A DNA stretch of 64,000 bases from Xenophilus aerolatus (GTDB lineage: Bacteria; Pseudomonadota; Gammaproteobacteria; Burkholderiales; Burkholderiaceae_C), in contig QAIB01000002.1 of the NCBI GenBank assembly GCA_030418545.1, positions 434,001 through 498,000 on the forward strand, given 5' to 3'. A model generated the notes under the pieces. That model saw only the letters and a list, made by a program, of their open reading frames with translations. It was not told the origin of the DNA and made no database searches. Both the position numbers and the translations under genes were made by a program. This document shows, one piece after another, positions 52,468 through 62,524 of this stretch. The number at the start of each line of letters is the position of its first letter. Position 1 is the stretch's first letter.

Positions 52468-54378
52468 ATGCCCGTCGCCACTTCTCCTTCGGCCGCCCCC
52501 GGCGCCCCTGCCCATCCCGCCGGCCCGGCCCTCATGCTCGCCGCCCTGGGCGTGGTGTTCGGCGACATCGGCACTTCGCCGCTCTACGCCTTCAAGGAGA
52601 CGCTGAACCCCGACCATGGTGTGCCCTTCGCGGCCGAGGCGGTGCTGGGGCTGCTGTCGCTGGTGGTCTGGGGCCTGGTGGTGGTGGTCACGCTCAAGTA
52701 CGTGGTCTTCGTGCTGCGCGCCGACCACGACGGCGAGGGCGGCATCCTGGCGCTGCAGGCGCTGGCGCGCCACGCGGTGGAGAGCGGGAAGCGCCGGCCC
52801 TGGCTCGGCAGCGCCGTGGTGTGGATGGGCCTGATCGGTGCCGCGATGTTCTACGGCGACAGCCTCATCACGCCGGCGATCTCGGTGCTGTCGGCGGTCG
52901 AGGGCCTGGAGGTGCAGGCGCCCGGGCTGCAACGCTTCGTCATTCCGCTCACGCTGGTGATCCTGGTGGTGCTCTTCATGGTGCAGCGCCGCGGCACGGG
53001 CGTGGTCGGCCGGGTGTTCGGGCCGGTGATGCTGCTGTGGTTCGGCGTGATCGCCGTGGCGGGTGCATGGCAGGTGGTGCAGAACCCGCAGGTGCTGGCC
53101 GCGCTGGACCCGCGGCATGCCGTGGGCTTCCTGCTGAGCTACCGCGCGCAGTCGCTGGCGGTGCTGGGCGCGGTGTTCCTTGCCTTCACCGGCGGCGAGG
53201 CGCTGTATGCCGACATGGGCCACTTCGGCGCCCGGCCGATCCGCCTGGCCTGGCTCTTCATCGCGCTGCCGGGGCTGGTGCTCAATTACTTCGGCCAGGG
53301 CGCGCTGGTGCTGCGCGACCCGGCGGCCGTCGACAACCCCTTCTTCCGCCTCTTTCCGTCGTGGGCGGTGGTGCCCATGGTGGTGCTGGCGGCCATGGCG
53401 ACCGTGATCGCCTCGCAGGCCGTGATCTCGGGCGCCTTCTCGCTCACGGCGCAGGCCATGCGCATGGGCTACCTGCCGCGCATGCGCATCGTCCAGACGT
53501 CCAGCGACGCCATCGGCCAGGTCTATGTGCCGGCGATGAATTGGATGCTGATGGTGGGCGTGCTGCTGCTCGTGCTGGGATTTCGCAGCTCGAGCGCGCT
53601 GTCGGCGGCCTACGGCATCGCGGTGTCGATCACCATGGTCACGACCACGCTGCTGGCCGGCATCGTGGCCTGGCGGCTGTGGCACTGGAACCGCTGGGCC
53701 GTGGCGGTCGCGGTGCTGCTCTTCGCCGTGATCGACCTGACCTTCGTTGTGGCCAACAGCCTCAAGATCGCCGAAGGCGGCTGGCTCACGCTGGCAGTGG
53801 CGGGCTTCGCGCTGCTGATCTTCACGACCTGGTTCAAGGGTCGGCGCCTCGGTCTGGCGATGCAGGCGAAGCACCGCGTGCCGCTGGCGCCTTTCATCGA
53901 GTCGCTGGCGCTGGACATGCCGGTGCGCGTGCGCGGCACGGCGGTCTTCCTGGCGCCCGACGCGCACCTGGTGCCGCACGCGCTGCTGCACAACCTGGAG
54001 CACAACCAGGTGCTGCACGAGCAGGTCTTCATCCTCGCCATGCATGGCGTCGACACGCCGCGCGTGCATGCCCGCGATCGCATCGATGCCGAGCCGATGG
54101 GCCACGGCATCTGGGCCGTGACCGTGCGCTACGGCTTCATGGAGCGGCCCGACGTGCCCGAGTTCGTGCGCGTGCTCGCCTACCAGAAGGGGCTGGCGGT
54201 CGAGTCGATGACGACCTCGTACTTCACCTCCCGCGCCGCGATCGGCCGGCACCGGCTGCCGGGCATGAACCCGCTTCGGCTGGCCCTGTTCGGGTGGCTG
54301 CAGCGCAATGCCGGGCGGGCATCCGACTATTTCCAGTTGCCCGACAACCGTCTGGTGGAGATGGGCCAGCGCGTGTAG
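52468..54378 (+). CDS. kup: Kup-type potassium transporter
   Basis: A 636-residue Kup protein. The family opening ALMLAALGVVFGDIGTSPLYAFKETL is at about residues 21-46; FYGDSLITPAISVLSAVEG, FTGGEALYADMGHFGARPIRLAW and ALVLRDPAAVDNPFF follow, with about 12 helices and a soluble C-terminal domain. It imports K+ with protons, mostly under acidic or K+-poor conditions. ATG 52468 was preferred to ATG 52387 because the extra 27 residues are Arg/Trp-rich and unlike the family. Confidence 0.94.
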   Translation: MPVATSPSAAPGAPAHPAGPALMLAALGVVFGDIGTSPLYAFKETLNPDHGVPFAAEAVLGLLSLVVWGLVVVVTLKYVVFVLRADHDGEGGILALQALARHAVESGKRRPWLGSAVVWMGLIGAAMFYGDSLITPAISVLSAVEGLEVQAPGLQRFVIPLTLVILVVLFMVQRRGTGVVGRVFGPVMLLWFGVIAVAGAWQVVQNPQVLAALDPRHAVGFLLSYRAQSLAVLGAVFLAFTGGEALYADMGHFGARPIRLAWLFIALPGLVLNYFGQGALVLRDPAAVDNPFFRLFPSWAVVPMVVLAAMATVIASQAVISGAFSLTAQAMRMGYLPRMRIVQTSSDAIGQVYVPAMNWMLMVGVLLLVLGFRSSSALSAAYGIAVSITMVTTTLLAGIVAWRLWHWNRWAVAVAVLLFAVIDLTFVVANSLKIAEGGWLTLAVAGFALLIFTTWFKGRRLGLAMQAKHRVPLAPFIESLALDMPVRVRGTAVFLAPDAHLVPHALLHNLEHNQVLHEQVFILAMHGVDTPRVHARDRIDAEPMGHGIWAVTVRYGFMERPDVPEFVRVLAYQKGLAVESMTTSYFTSRAAIGRHRLPGMNPLRLALFGWLQRNAGRASDYFQLPDNRLVEMGQRV

Positions 54379-54397
54379 CGCCGCCGCGCCGCGGCAA

Positions 54398-54426
54398 TTG
54401 ACACCGCAGGGGGTATCCCCTAGATT
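54398..54426 (+). promoter_or_regulatory. Strong sigma-70 promoter of the MFP-RND operon
   Basis: TTGACA (54398-54403), 17 bases, TAGATT (54421-54426): a perfect -35 with optimal spacing and a -10 that keeps the key A and T. Transcription would start near 54433, inside the palindrome that follows. Confidence 0.75.
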
Positions 54427-54445
54427 ACTAACCGCGCGGTCATTA
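54426..54445. promoter_or_regulatory. TetR-type operator overlapping the transcription start
   Basis: TACTAACCGCGCGGTCATTA: a perfect ACCGCGCGGT core with eight of ten pairs matching over the full site. It starts at the end of the -10 element, an ideal block. No TetR gene is adjacent. Confidence 0.55.
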
Positions 54446-54491
54446 GTGTCCGCGTATTCCCTTGTCCCTCATTGACGACCGGTGCAACGCC

Positions 54492-55673
54492 ATGGCCGCT
54501 GACCTTTTCCTGCCCGCTCCATGGCGCCGCTTCGGGCTCGCGCTGTCCATTCCGCTCGTGGTCGCCGCGCTCATCGTCGGCTGTTCGAAGCGGCCCCCGC
54601 AGGAGGAGCCGGTGCGCGCCGTGAAGGTCATGGCCGTCGGTACCAGCCCCTACGGCACCGAGCCGGAGTTCGCGGCCGAGGTGCGGGCACGGGTGGAGTC
54701 GCGACTGGGCTTTCGCGTCGCCGGCAAGATCGTGCGCCGCCAGGCCGAGCTGGGCCAGGCGGTGAAGGCAGGTCAGGTGCTGGCGCAGCTCGACCCGCAG
54801 GACCTGCGGCTGGCAGCCGAGGCGGCGCGGGCGCAGTCGGTCGCCGCCCAGACCAACCGCGACCTGGCCGCCGCGGACCTCAAGCGCTACCGCGAGCTGC
54901 GGGCGCAGAACTTCATCAGCGGCGCCGAGCTGGACCGGCGCGAGGCCACCTTCAAGTCGGCGCAGGCGCAGTACGAGCAGGCCCAGGCGCAGGTCGCGGC
55001 GCAGGGCAACCAGGCCAGCTACGCCACGCTCGTGGCCGACGCGGCGGGCGTGGTCACCGGCATCGAGGCCGAGCCGGGCCAGGTCGTCTCGGCCGGCACG
55101 CCGGTCGTGCGCATCGCGCAGGACGGCGCGCGCGACGTGGTGTTCTCGGTGCCGGAGGACCGCGCCGGGCAGGTCACGCCCGGCTCGGCCGTGAAGGTGC
55201 GCGGCTGGGCCGACGACCGCGAGATCGAGGGCCGGGTGCGCGAGGTGGCGGCCAGCGCCGACGCGGTGACGCGAACCTACACGGTGAAGGTCAGCATCGA
55301 CGCGGCGAGTTCGCCGCCGCTGGGTGCCACCGTGTACGCCCGTCCGCAGGCGCTGTCGCACAGCGGCGCGCCGGTGCTCAAGCTGCCGACCAGCGCCTTG
55401 CGACAGGAAGGCGGCGGCACGACCGTGTGGGTGCTCGACAAGGGCTCGATGACGGTGAAGTCGCAGCCGGTGCAGGTGGCCACCGCCGACGGCAACGAGG
55501 CCGTGATCGCGGGCGGCGTGGCGCCCGGCACGCTGGTCGTGACGGCGGGGGTGCACGTGCTCTCGCCTGGCCAGAAGGTCACGATCTATCAGGAAAAAGG
55601 GGCTGCAGCGCCCGTCCCACCTGCGCCAGGTGCTATGAATAACGTAGCGCCCGCTGCGTCGGGGGCCAAGTGA
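54492..55673 (+). CDS. RND efflux periplasmic adaptor lipoprotein
   Basis: A 393-residue membrane fusion protein. A lipoprotein signal ends in LIVGC with the lipidated cysteine near residue 31. Lipoyl halves are AELGQAVKAGQVLAQLDPQD and TLVADAAGVVTGIEAEPGQVV; a coiled-coil hairpin between them (LAAADLKRYRELRAQNFIS) and the beta-barrel REVAASADAVTRTYTVKVSI follow. The last 26 residues are encoded by a GCTATC repeat. It overlaps the pump gene (TGATG). No outer-membrane channel gene is nearby. Confidence 0.92.
   Translation: MAADLFLPAPWRRFGLALSIPLVVAALIVGCSKRPPQEEPVRAVKVMAVGTSPYGTEPEFAAEVRARVESRLGFRVAGKIVRRQAELGQAVKAGQVLAQLDPQDLRLAAEAARAQSVAAQTNRDLAAADLKRYRELRAQNFISGAELDRREATFKSAQAQYEQAQAQVAAQGNQASYATLVADAAGVVTGIEAEPGQVVSAGTPVVRIAQDGARDVVFSVPEDRAGQVTPGSAVKVRGWADDREIEGRVREVAASADAVTRTYTVKVSIDAASSPPLGATVYARPQALSHSGAPVLKLPTSALRQEGGGTTVWVLDKGSMTVKSQPVQVATADGNEAVIAGGVAPGTLVVTAGVHVLSPGQKVTIYQEKGAAAPVPPAPGAMNNVAPAASGAK
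55593..55655. repeat. GCTATC-family repeat inside the MFP gene end
   Basis: GAAAAAGGGGCTGCAGCGCC, a GC arm, then GCTATGAATAACGTAGC. It is nearly the same as the copy at 18475 and codes for the Ala/Pro-rich C-terminus (EKGAAAPVPPAPGAMNNVAP) of the adaptor. Confidence 0.65.
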
Positions 55674-58600
55674 TGCAGTCGGCGCCCGAGCCGGGCAAGT
55701 CCGGCTTCAACCTGTCGAAATGGGCGCTCGACCATGCGCCGCTCACGCGCTACCTGATGGTGGTGCTGATGGTGCTGGGCTGCTTCGCCTACTTCCAGCT
55801 CGGCCAGGACGAAGACCCGCCCTTCACCTTCCGCGCGATGGTGGTGCGCACCTACTGGCCCGGCGCCACCGCCCAGCAGGTGGCCGAGCAGGTGACCGAC
55901 AAGCTCGAGCGCACGCTGCAGGAGGTGCCCTATGCCGACAAGATCCGCAGCTACAGCAAGCCCGGCGAGTCGCAGATCATCTTCGAGATCAAGGACTCGT
56001 CGAAGCCGACCGAGGTGGCGAACGTCTGGTACACGGTCCGCAAGAAGATCGGCGACATGCGCGGCACGCTGCCGGGCAACGTGCAGGGGCCCTTTTTCAA
56101 CGACGAATTCGGCGATGTCTATGGCGTGATCTACGCGCTGCAGAGCGACGGCTTCAGCTATGCCGAGCTCAAGGACTTCGCCGACGACGTGCGCCAGCAG
56201 TTGCTGCGCGTGAAGGACGTGGCCAAGGTCGACCAGTTCGGCGTGCAGGACCAGAAGGTGTGGATCGAGGTCTCGCAGAAGCGCCTGGCGCAGCTGGGCC
56301 TGGATTTCAACCAGGTGCTGCAGCAGCTGGGCGCGCAGAACGCGGTGGAAAGCGCGGGCACCATCCAGTCGCCGCAGGACGTGGTGCAGGTGCGCGTGGG
56401 CGGCCAGTTCACCGACGTCGAGCAGCTGCGCGCCATGCCGATCCGCGGCAGCTCGGGCAACCAGCTGCGTCTGGGCGACATCGCGGAAGTGCGGCGCGGC
56501 TACATCGACCCGCCCTCGGTCAAGGTGCGCTTCCAGGGCAAGGAGGTGATCGGCCTGGGCATCTCGATGGCCAAGGGTGGCGACATCATTGCCCTGGGCC
56601 AGTCGCTGCGCACGGCGACGGAGCGCATCCAGAAGTCGCTGCCCGTGGGCGTGACGCTGGCGCAGGTGCAGGACCAGCCGGCCGCCGTGGCGAGCTCGGT
56701 GGGCGAGTTCGTGCACGTGCTGATCGAGGCGGTGGTGATCGTGCTGGCCGTGAGCTTCATCTCGCTGGGGCTGCACAAGGGCGGGCGCTTCGGCTGGCAC
56801 ATCGACTATCGCCCCGGGCTGGTGGTAGGCATCACGATCCCGCTGGTGCTGGCGGTGACCTTCCTGGCAATGAACTACTTCGGCATCGGGTTGCACAAGG
56901 TGTCGCTGGGCTCGCTCATCATCGCGCTGGGCCTGCTGGTGGACGACGCCATCATCGCGGTGGAGATGATGGTGCGGAAGATGGAGGAGGGCTACGACAA
57001 GGTGCGGGCCGCCACATTCGCCTACGACGTGACGGCCAAGCCGATGCTCACCGGCACGCTCATCACGGCGGCGGGCTTCCTGCCGATCGGCATCGCCAAG
57101 TCGACCACGGGCGAATACACCTTCGCCATCTTCGCGGTGACGGTGACGGCGCTGGTGCTGTCGTGGCTGGTGTCGGTGTACTTCGTGCCCTACCTGGGCA
57201 CGCTGCTGCTCAAGGTCAAGCCGCATGACCCCGACGCGCCGCCGCACGAGCTGTTCGACACGCCGTTCTACAACCGCTTCCGGCGCGTGGTGGGCTGGTG
57301 CGTGGACCACCGCTGGATCACCATCGCGGCGACGGTCGGCATCTTCGCGCTCGGCATCGTGGGCATGGGCAAGGTGCAGCAGCAGTTCTTCCCCGATTCG
57401 AGCCGGCCCGAGATCATGGTGGACATCTGGTTCCCCGAAGGCACGTCCTTCTCCGCCAACGAGGCCGTGGCCAAGCGCCTGGAGGCGCGTCTGATGAAGG
57501 AGGAGGGCGTCGCCTCGGTCGCGACCTGGATCGGCTCGGGCACGCCGCGCTTCTACCTGCCGCTGGACCAGGTGTTCCCGCAGTCGAACGTGTCGCAGTT
57601 CATCGTGCTGGCGAAGTCGTTGCCGCAGCGCGAGGCGATCCGCCTGCGCCTGCCCCAGCTGCTGGCGGCCGAGTTCCCAGAAGTGCGCGGACGCGTGAAG
57701 CTGCTGCCCAACGGCCCGCCGGTGCCGTATCCGGTGCAGTTCCGCGTGATCGGCGCCGACCCTGTGAAGTTGCGCCAGCGCGCCGACGAGGTCAAGGCCG
57801 CGATGCGCGAGAACGCCAACCTGCTGGGCGTGAACGACAACTGGAACGAGTCGGTCAAGGTCATCCGCCTGGAGGTCGACCAGGCCAAGGCGCGCGCGCT
57901 GGGCGTGACCAGCCAGGCCATCGCCCAGGCTTCGCGCACCATGTTCAGCGGCACCACCGTGGGCCAGTACCGCGAGAACGACAAGCTGATCGACATCGTG
58001 CTGCGCCAGTCGCCCGACGAGCGCGAAGCGATCTCGGACATCGGCAACGCCTACCTGCCGACGACGTCGGGCCGTTCGATCCCGCTGGCGCAGATCGCCA
58101 AGCCGGTATTCAGCTGGGAACCGGGCGTCATGTGGCGCTGGAACCGCGACTACGCGATCACGGTGCAGGGCGACATCGTCGAGGGCCTGCAGGGCGCCAC
58201 GGTGACCGAGCAGGTGCTGCCGAAGCTGCGCGAACTGGAGTCCAAGTGGAACGCCCAGGGCAACGGCGGCGTGCGCATCGAGGTGGCCGGCGCGGTCGAG
58301 GAGAGCAGCAAGGGCTCGGCATCGATCGTGGCCGGCGTGCCGATCATGCTGTTCATCGTCTTCACCCTGCTGATGCTGCAGCTGCACAGCTTCAGCCGCT
58401 CGCTGCTGGTCTTCATCACCGGTCCGCTTGGCATCGCCGGGGTGGCGGCGGCGCTGCTGGTGCTGAACCGTCCTTTCGGCTTCGTGGCGCTGCTGGGGGT
58501 CATCGCGCTCATGGGCATGATCCAGCGCAACTCGGTGATCCTTATCGACCAGATCGAACTCGACCGCGCGTCCGGCGTGCCGGCCTGGAACGCGATCGTC

Positions 58601-58822
58601 GAATCGGCGGTGCGGCGGCTGCGGCCGATCGTGCTCACGGCCGCGGCCGCCGTGCTGGCGATGATCCCGCTGTCGCGCAGCGTGTTCTGGGGGCCGATGG
58701 CGGTGGCCATCATGGGCGGCCTGATCGTGGCGACCGTGCTTACCCTGCTCGCGCTGCCGGCCATGTACGCCGCATGGTTCCGGATCCGCCGGGACCCGGA
58801 AAAGACGCCAAACCCGGATTAA
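55673..58822 (+). CDS. RND efflux transporter permease
   Basis: A 1,049-residue RND pump starting MQSAPEPGKSGFNLSKWALD; the ATG shares its first base with the adaptor stop, so the two are coupled. RND landmarks: first helix ALDHAPLTRYLMVVLMVLG, LIIALGLLVDDAIIAVEMM with the paired aspartates, and GVIALMGMIQRNSVILIDQIE near the end. Its sequence is of the AcrB-related group found with lipoprotein adaptors, distinct from the pump at 26298. A strong terminator follows. Confidence 0.93.
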   Translation: MQSAPEPGKSGFNLSKWALDHAPLTRYLMVVLMVLGCFAYFQLGQDEDPPFTFRAMVVRTYWPGATAQQVAEQVTDKLERTLQEVPYADKIRSYSKPGESQIIFEIKDSSKPTEVANVWYTVRKKIGDMRGTLPGNVQGPFFNDEFGDVYGVIYALQSDGFSYAELKDFADDVRQQLLRVKDVAKVDQFGVQDQKVWIEVSQKRLAQLGLDFNQVLQQLGAQNAVESAGTIQSPQDVVQVRVGGQFTDVEQLRAMPIRGSSGNQLRLGDIAEVRRGYIDPPSVKVRFQGKEVIGLGISMAKGGDIIALGQSLRTATERIQKSLPVGVTLAQVQDQPAAVASSVGEFVHVLIEAVVIVLAVSFISLGLHKGGRFGWHIDYRPGLVVGITIPLVLAVTFLAMNYFGIGLHKVSLGSLIIALGLLVDDAIIAVEMMVRKMEEGYDKVRAATFAYDVTAKPMLTGTLITAAGFLPIGIAKSTTGEYTFAIFAVTVTALVLSWLVSVYFVPYLGTLLLKVKPHDPDAPPHELFDTPFYNRFRRVVGWCVDHRWITIAATVGIFALGIVGMGKVQQQFFPDSSRPEIMVDIWFPEGTSFSANEAVAKRLEARLMKEEGVASVATWIGSGTPRFYLPLDQVFPQSNVSQFIVLAKSLPQREAIRLRLPQLLAAEFPEVRGRVKLLPNGPPVPYPVQFRVIGADPVKLRQRADEVKAAMRENANLLGVNDNWNESVKVIRLEVDQAKARALGVTSQAIAQASRTMFSGTTVGQYRENDKLIDIVLRQSPDEREAISDIGNAYLPTTSGRSIPLAQIAKPVFSWEPGVMWRWNRDYAITVQGDIVEGLQGATVTEQVLPKLRELESKWNAQGNGGVRIEVAGAVEESSKGSASIVAGVPIMLFIVFTLLMLQLHSFSRSLLVFITGPLGIAGVAAALLVLNRPFGFVALLGVIALMGMIQRNSVILIDQIELDRASGVPAWNAIVESAVRRLRPIVLTAAAAVLAMIPLSRSVFWGPMAVAIMGGLIVATVLTLLALPAMYAAWFRIRRDPEKTPNPD

Positions 58823-58844
58823 AATACGCGGTTGACCGATTTCA

Positions 58845-58878
58845 GCGGGCGGTCTTCGACAGGAGACCGCCCGCTTTT
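58845..58878 (+). terminator. Terminator after RND operon
   Basis: GCGGGCGGTCT (58845-58855) pairs with AGACCGCCCGC (58864-58874), followed by TTTT. It separates the pump operon from tRNA-Leu. Confidence 0.85.
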
Positions 58879-58936
58879 CACATCCTCCAGCAGCGACCCC
58901 TCGGGGCGCCCGCTTCACAGCGGTGCAGCTGGACTG

Positions 58937-59023
58937 GCGCGGGTGGCGAAATTGGTAGACGCACCAGGTTTAGGTCCTGACGCCAGCAATGGCGTGCCGG
59001 TTCGAGTCCGGCCCCGCGCACCA
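58937..59023 (+). tRNA. tRNA-Leu (anticodon UAG), CCA encoded
   Basis: Acceptor GCGCGGG pairs with CCCGCGC, then A and CCA. The anticodon loop TTTAGGT carries UAG, reading CUN codons. The variable arm (ACGCCAGCAATGGCGT) and GGTTCGAGTCC confirm class II tRNA-Leu. It precedes tig by 23 bp and may share its transcript. Confidence 0.96.
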
Positions 59024-59046
59024 GCATCTTTCCAAGGAAGACTCCA

Positions 59047-60360
59047 ATGACCGTGAATGTTGAAACCCTCGAGAAGCTCGAACGGAAGATCACCCTGACC
59101 CTCCCGGTCGACACCATCAAGTCCGAAGTGGACTCGCGCCTCAAGCGCCTGGCCCGCACCGTGAAGATGGACGGTTTCCGTCCCGGCAAGGTGCCGATGA
59201 ACGTCGTTGCCCAGCGCTACGGCTACTCGGTGCAGTACGAAGTGATGAACGACAAGGTCGGCGAAGCCTTCTCGCAGGCGGCCAACGAGGCCAAGCTGCG
59301 CGTGGCCGGCCAGCCCACGATCACCGAGAAGGACGGCGCGCCCGAGGGCCAACTCTCGTTCGACGCGGTGTTCGAAGTGTTCCCCGAAGTCAAGGTCAAC
59401 GACCTGTCGGGCGCCGAGGTCGAACGCCTGTCGGCCGAAGTCAACGACGAGGCCATCGACCGCACCCTGGACATCCTGCGCAAGCAGCGCCGCACCTTCG
59501 CGCAGCGCGCCCAGGACGCAGCGGCCGAAGATGGCGACCGCGTGACCGTCGACTTCGAAGGCAAGATCGACGGCGAGCCCTTCGAGGGCGGCAAGGCGGC
59601 CGACTTCCAGTTCGTGGTCGGCGAAGGCCAGATGCTCAAGGAATTCGAGGACGCCGTGCGCGGCATGAAGTCCGGCGACAGCCGAACCTTCCCGCTCGCC
59701 TTCCCGGCCGACTACCACGGCAAGGACGTGGCCGGCAAGCAGGCCGACTTCATGGTCACCGTGAAGAAGATCGAGGCCTCGCACCTGCCCGAAGTGAACG
59801 AGCAGCTCGCGAAGTCGCTGGGCATCGCCGACGCGACGGTCGAGGGCCTGCGCGCCGACATCCGCAAGAACCTCGAGCGCGAAGTGAAGTTCCGCCTCCT
59901 GGCGCGCAACAAGACGGCCGTGATGGACGCGCTGATCGCCAACGCCGAGCTGGACCTGCCCAAGTCGACGGTGCAGGCCGAGATCGACCGCATGGTCGAG
60001 GGTGCGCGTGCCGAGCTCAAGCAGCGCGGCATCAAGGACGCCGACAAGGCGCCGATCCCGGCGGACATCTTCCGCGAGCAGGCCGAACGCCGTGTGCGCC
60101 TGGGCCTGGTGGTGGCCGAAGTGGTGCGCGCCAACGACCTGCAGGCCAAGCCCGAGCAGATCAAGGCCCACATCGAGGAACTGGCCGCCAGCTACGAGAA
60201 GCCGGCCGACGTGGTGCGCTGGTACTACGGCGACAACCGCCGGCTGGCCGAGGTCGAGGCCGTGGTGATCGAGAACAACGTCACCGAATTCGTCCTGGGC
60301 AAGGCCAAGGTCAACGACAAGGCCGTCTCCTTCGACGAGCTGATGGCCCAGCAGGGCTGA
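59047..60360 (+). CDS. tig: Trigger factor
   Basis: A 437-residue ribosome-associated chaperone. The N-terminal ribosome-binding tail carries [19 protein letters not shown] (GFRxGKxP, near residues 43-50). The FKBP-like prolyl-isomerase domain spans about 150-245 ([21 protein letters not shown]), and a helical C-terminal domain follows. It meets nascent chains at the ribosome exit. First gene of the tig-clpP-clpX-lon block; a hairpin separates it from clpP. Confidence 0.96.
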   Translation: MTVNVETLEKLERKITLTLPVDTIKSEVDSRLKRLARTVKMDGFRPGKVPMNVVAQRYGYSVQYEVMNDKVGEAFSQAANEAKLRVAGQPTITEKDGAPEGQLSFDAVFEVFPEVKVNDLSGAEVERLSAEVNDEAIDRTLDILRKQRRTFAQRAQDAAAEDGDRVTVDFEGKIDGEPFEGGKAADFQFVVGEGQMLKEFEDAVRGMKSGDSRTFPLAFPADYHGKDVAGKQADFMVTVKKIEASHLPEVNEQLAKSLGIADATVEGLRADIRKNLEREVKFRLLARNKTAVMDALIANAELDLPKSTVQAEIDRMVEGARAELKQRGIKDADKAPIPADIFREQAERRVRLGLVVAEVVRANDLQAKPEQIKAHIEELAASYEKPADVVRWYYGDNRRLAEVEAVVIENNVTEFVLGKAKVNDKAVSFDELMAQQG

Positions 60361-60388
60361 TTGGCCGGCCTGCGGGCTGCTTCCGGTT

Positions 60389-60420
60389 GGGGCTTGTGCT
60401 TCGCGGCACAAGCCCCATTT
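60389..60420 (+). terminator. Hairpin between tig and clpP
   Basis: GGGGCTTGTGC pairs perfectly with GCACAAGCCCC around TTCGCG, followed by ATTTCG. A stable 11-bp stem with a weak T tail: a terminator or processing site. Confidence 0.65.
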
Positions 60421-60458
60421 CGTTAGGACGTACAGTTAGGCCTCTTCCGGAGAGAAAC

Positions 60459-61067
60459 ATGAGTGCACACGAAACCCAGGCCCTCGGGCTGATCCCGATG
60501 GTCATCGAGCAGTCGGGGCGCGGCGAACGCTCCTTCGACATCTATTCGCGCCTGCTCAAGGAGCGCGTGATCTTCCTGGTCGGCGAAGTGAACGACCAGA
60601 CCGCCAACCTCGTCGTGGCGCAGATGCTCTTCCTGGAGAGCGAAAACCCCGACAAGGACATTTCCCTGTACATCAACTCGCCCGGCGGCAGCGTCACGGC
60701 CGGGATGTCGATCTACGACACGATGCAGTTCGTCAAGCCGGACGTCTCGACCATGTGCCTGGGCTTCGCGGCCAGCATGGGCGCCTTCCTGCTGGCGGCC
60801 GGTGCCAAGGGCAAGCGCTACTCGCTGCCGAACTCCAAGGTCATGATCCACCAGGTCCTGGGCGGTGCCCGCGGCCAGGCGACCGACATCGAGATCCAGG
60901 CGCGCGACATCCTGCGCACCAAGGACCAGATGAACCGCATCCTGGCCGAGCGCACCGGCCAGCCGCTGGAGAAGGTCAAGGCCGACACCGAGCGCGACTA
61001 CTACATGACCGCCGACGAAGCCAAGGACTACGGCATCGTCGACCAAGTCATCGCCCAGCGCGGCTGA
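60459..61067 (+). CDS. clpP: ATP-dependent Clp protease proteolytic subunit
   Basis: A 202-residue serine protease. The catalytic serine is in [16 protein letters not shown] (near residue 107), the histidine in [15 protein letters not shown] (near 132), and the aspartate further on; [12 protein letters not shown] forms the oxyanion region. GGAGAGAAAC precedes the ATG. ClpP forms the 14-mer chamber that degrades substrates fed by ClpX, encoded 117 bp downstream. Confidence 0.97.
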   Translation: MSAHETQALGLIPMVIEQSGRGERSFDIYSRLLKERVIFLVGEVNDQTANLVVAQMLFLESENPDKDISLYINSPGGSVTAGMSIYDTMQFVKPDVSTMCLGFAASMGAFLLAAGAKGKRYSLPNSKVMIHQVLGGARGQATDIEIQARDILRTKDQMNRILAERTGQPLEKVKADTERDYYMTADEAKDYGIVDQVIAQRG

Positions 61068-61108
61068 CCCCGGTTACGGGCATTCCTGGCGCCTGCGAGG
61101 GCGTCGCG

Positions 61109-61142
61109 ACGGCGTTTTCCCTGTGGGAAACGCCGTTTTTTC
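61109..61142 (+). terminator. Terminator between clpP and clpX
   Basis: ACGGCGTTTTCC pairs with GGGAAACGCCGT (one wobble), followed by TTTTTTC. It suggests clpX has its own promoter or only partial read-through. Confidence 0.75.
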
Positions 61143-61184
61143 TTTCGTTATCATTGCTCACTTCCCCCTGCGAGGCACTGTTAC

Positions 61185-62462
61185 ATGGCCGATAAAAAAG
61201 GCTCATCCAGCGAAAAGACGCTTTATTGCTCGTTCTGCGGCAAGAGCCAGCACGAGGTCAAGAAGCTCATCGCGGGCCCGTCGGTCTTCATCTGCGACGA
61301 GTGCATCGACCTGTGCAACGAAATCATCCGTGACGAGTTGCCGGCCGGCGAGGAAAGCCGCGAAGGCCGCGGCGACCTGCCGACGCCCGCCGAGATCAAG
61401 GCCAACCTCGACAACTACGTGATCGGCCAGGAAGTGGCCAAGCGCATGCTGTCGGTGGCCGTGTACAACCACTACAAGCGCCTGCGTCACAAGGAGCGCG
61501 CCGACAAGGGCAAGGGCGCGGACGAGGTGGAGCTCAGCAAGAGCAACATCCTGCTGATCGGCCCGACGGGCTCGGGCAAGACGCTCCTGGCCCAGACGCT
61601 GGCGCGCCAGCTCGACGTGCCCTTCGTGATGGCCGACGCGACCACGCTGACGGAAGCCGGCTATGTGGGCGAGGACGTCGAGAACATCATCCAGAAGCTG
61701 CTGCAGAGCTGCAACTACGAGGTCGAGCGGGCCCAGCGCGGCATCGTCTACATCGACGAGATCGACAAGATCAGCCGCAAGTCCGACAACCCCAGCATCA
61801 CGCGCGACGTGTCGGGCGAGGGCGTGCAGCAGGCGCTGCTCAAGCTCATCGAGGGCACGATGGCCAGCGTGCCGCCCCAGGGCGGGCGCAAGCACCCGAA
61901 CCAGGATTTCCTGCAGATCGACACGACCAACATCCTGTTCATCTGCGGTGGCGCCTTCGCCGGCCTCGAGAAGGTCATCGAGGCCCGCACCGAGGCCTCG
62001 GGCATCGGCTTCGGCGCCGTGGTGCGCAGCAAGCAGCAGCGCAGCATCACCGAGGTGTTCCGCGAGGTGGAGCCCGAGGACCTGATCAAGTTCGGCCTCA
62101 TCCCCGAACTGGTGGGCCGGCTGCCGGTGGTCGCGTCGCTGGCCGAATTGAGCGAGGACGCCCTGATCCAGATCCTCACCGAACCGCGCAACGCCGTGGT
62201 CAAGCAGTTCGCCAAGCTGCTGCAGATGGAGGGGGTCGAGCTCGAAGTGCGTCCCGCCGCGCTGCGCGCCGTGGCCCGCAAGGCGCTGGCCCGCAAGACG
62301 GGCGCCCGCGGCCTGCGCTCGATCCTGGAGCAGTCGCTGATCGACACCATGTTCGAACTGCCCAATGCGACGAATGTGGAAAAGGTGGTCGTCGACGAAT
62401 CGACCATCGACGAGAGCAAGCCGCCGCTGCTCGTGTATCGCGAGGCGGCCAAGAAGGCCTGA
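61185..62462 (+). CDS. clpX: Clp protease ATP-binding subunit ClpX
   Basis: A 425-residue AAA+ unfoldase. An N-terminal zinc-binding domain has [15 protein letters not shown] and CDECIDLC. Walker A is [15 protein letters not shown], Walker B is [11 protein letters not shown], and the pore loop is in the [15 protein letters not shown] region. It recognises and unfolds proteins for ClpP. The start is fixed by the family opening [15 protein letters not shown]. Confidence 0.97.
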   Translation: MADKKGSSSEKTLYCSFCGKSQHEVKKLIAGPSVFICDECIDLCNEIIRDELPAGEESREGRGDLPTPAEIKANLDNYVIGQEVAKRMLSVAVYNHYKRLRHKERADKGKGADEVELSKSNILLIGPTGSGKTLLAQTLARQLDVPFVMADATTLTEAGYVGEDVENIIQKLLQSCNYEVERAQRGIVYIDEIDKISRKSDNPSITRDVSGEGVQQALLKLIEGTMASVPPQGGRKHPNQDFLQIDTTNILFICGGAFAGLEKVIEARTEASGIGFGAVVRSKQQRSITEVFREVEPEDLIKFGLIPELVGRLPVVASLAELSEDALIQILTEPRNAVVKQFAKLLQMEGVELEVRPAALRAVARKALARKTGARGLRSILEQSLIDTMFELPNATNVEKVVVDESTIDESKPPLLVYREAAKKA

Positions 62463-62524
62463 GTGCCGCCCGCAGGCCTTGACCTTACGACCGGCGCGCG
62501 TACCAAGCGCGTCCTGACGGTGCG

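Noticed and set aside
55589-58918. A 1,109-codon open frame antisense to the RND pump, and similar long antisense frames at 26199-29549, 22853-24922, 51648-54401 and 4387-6786
   Set aside because: They are shadows caused by GC-rich third positions of real genes. Their products are rich in Arg, His, Ala and Gln, with no domains, and the opposite strand encodes complete known families.
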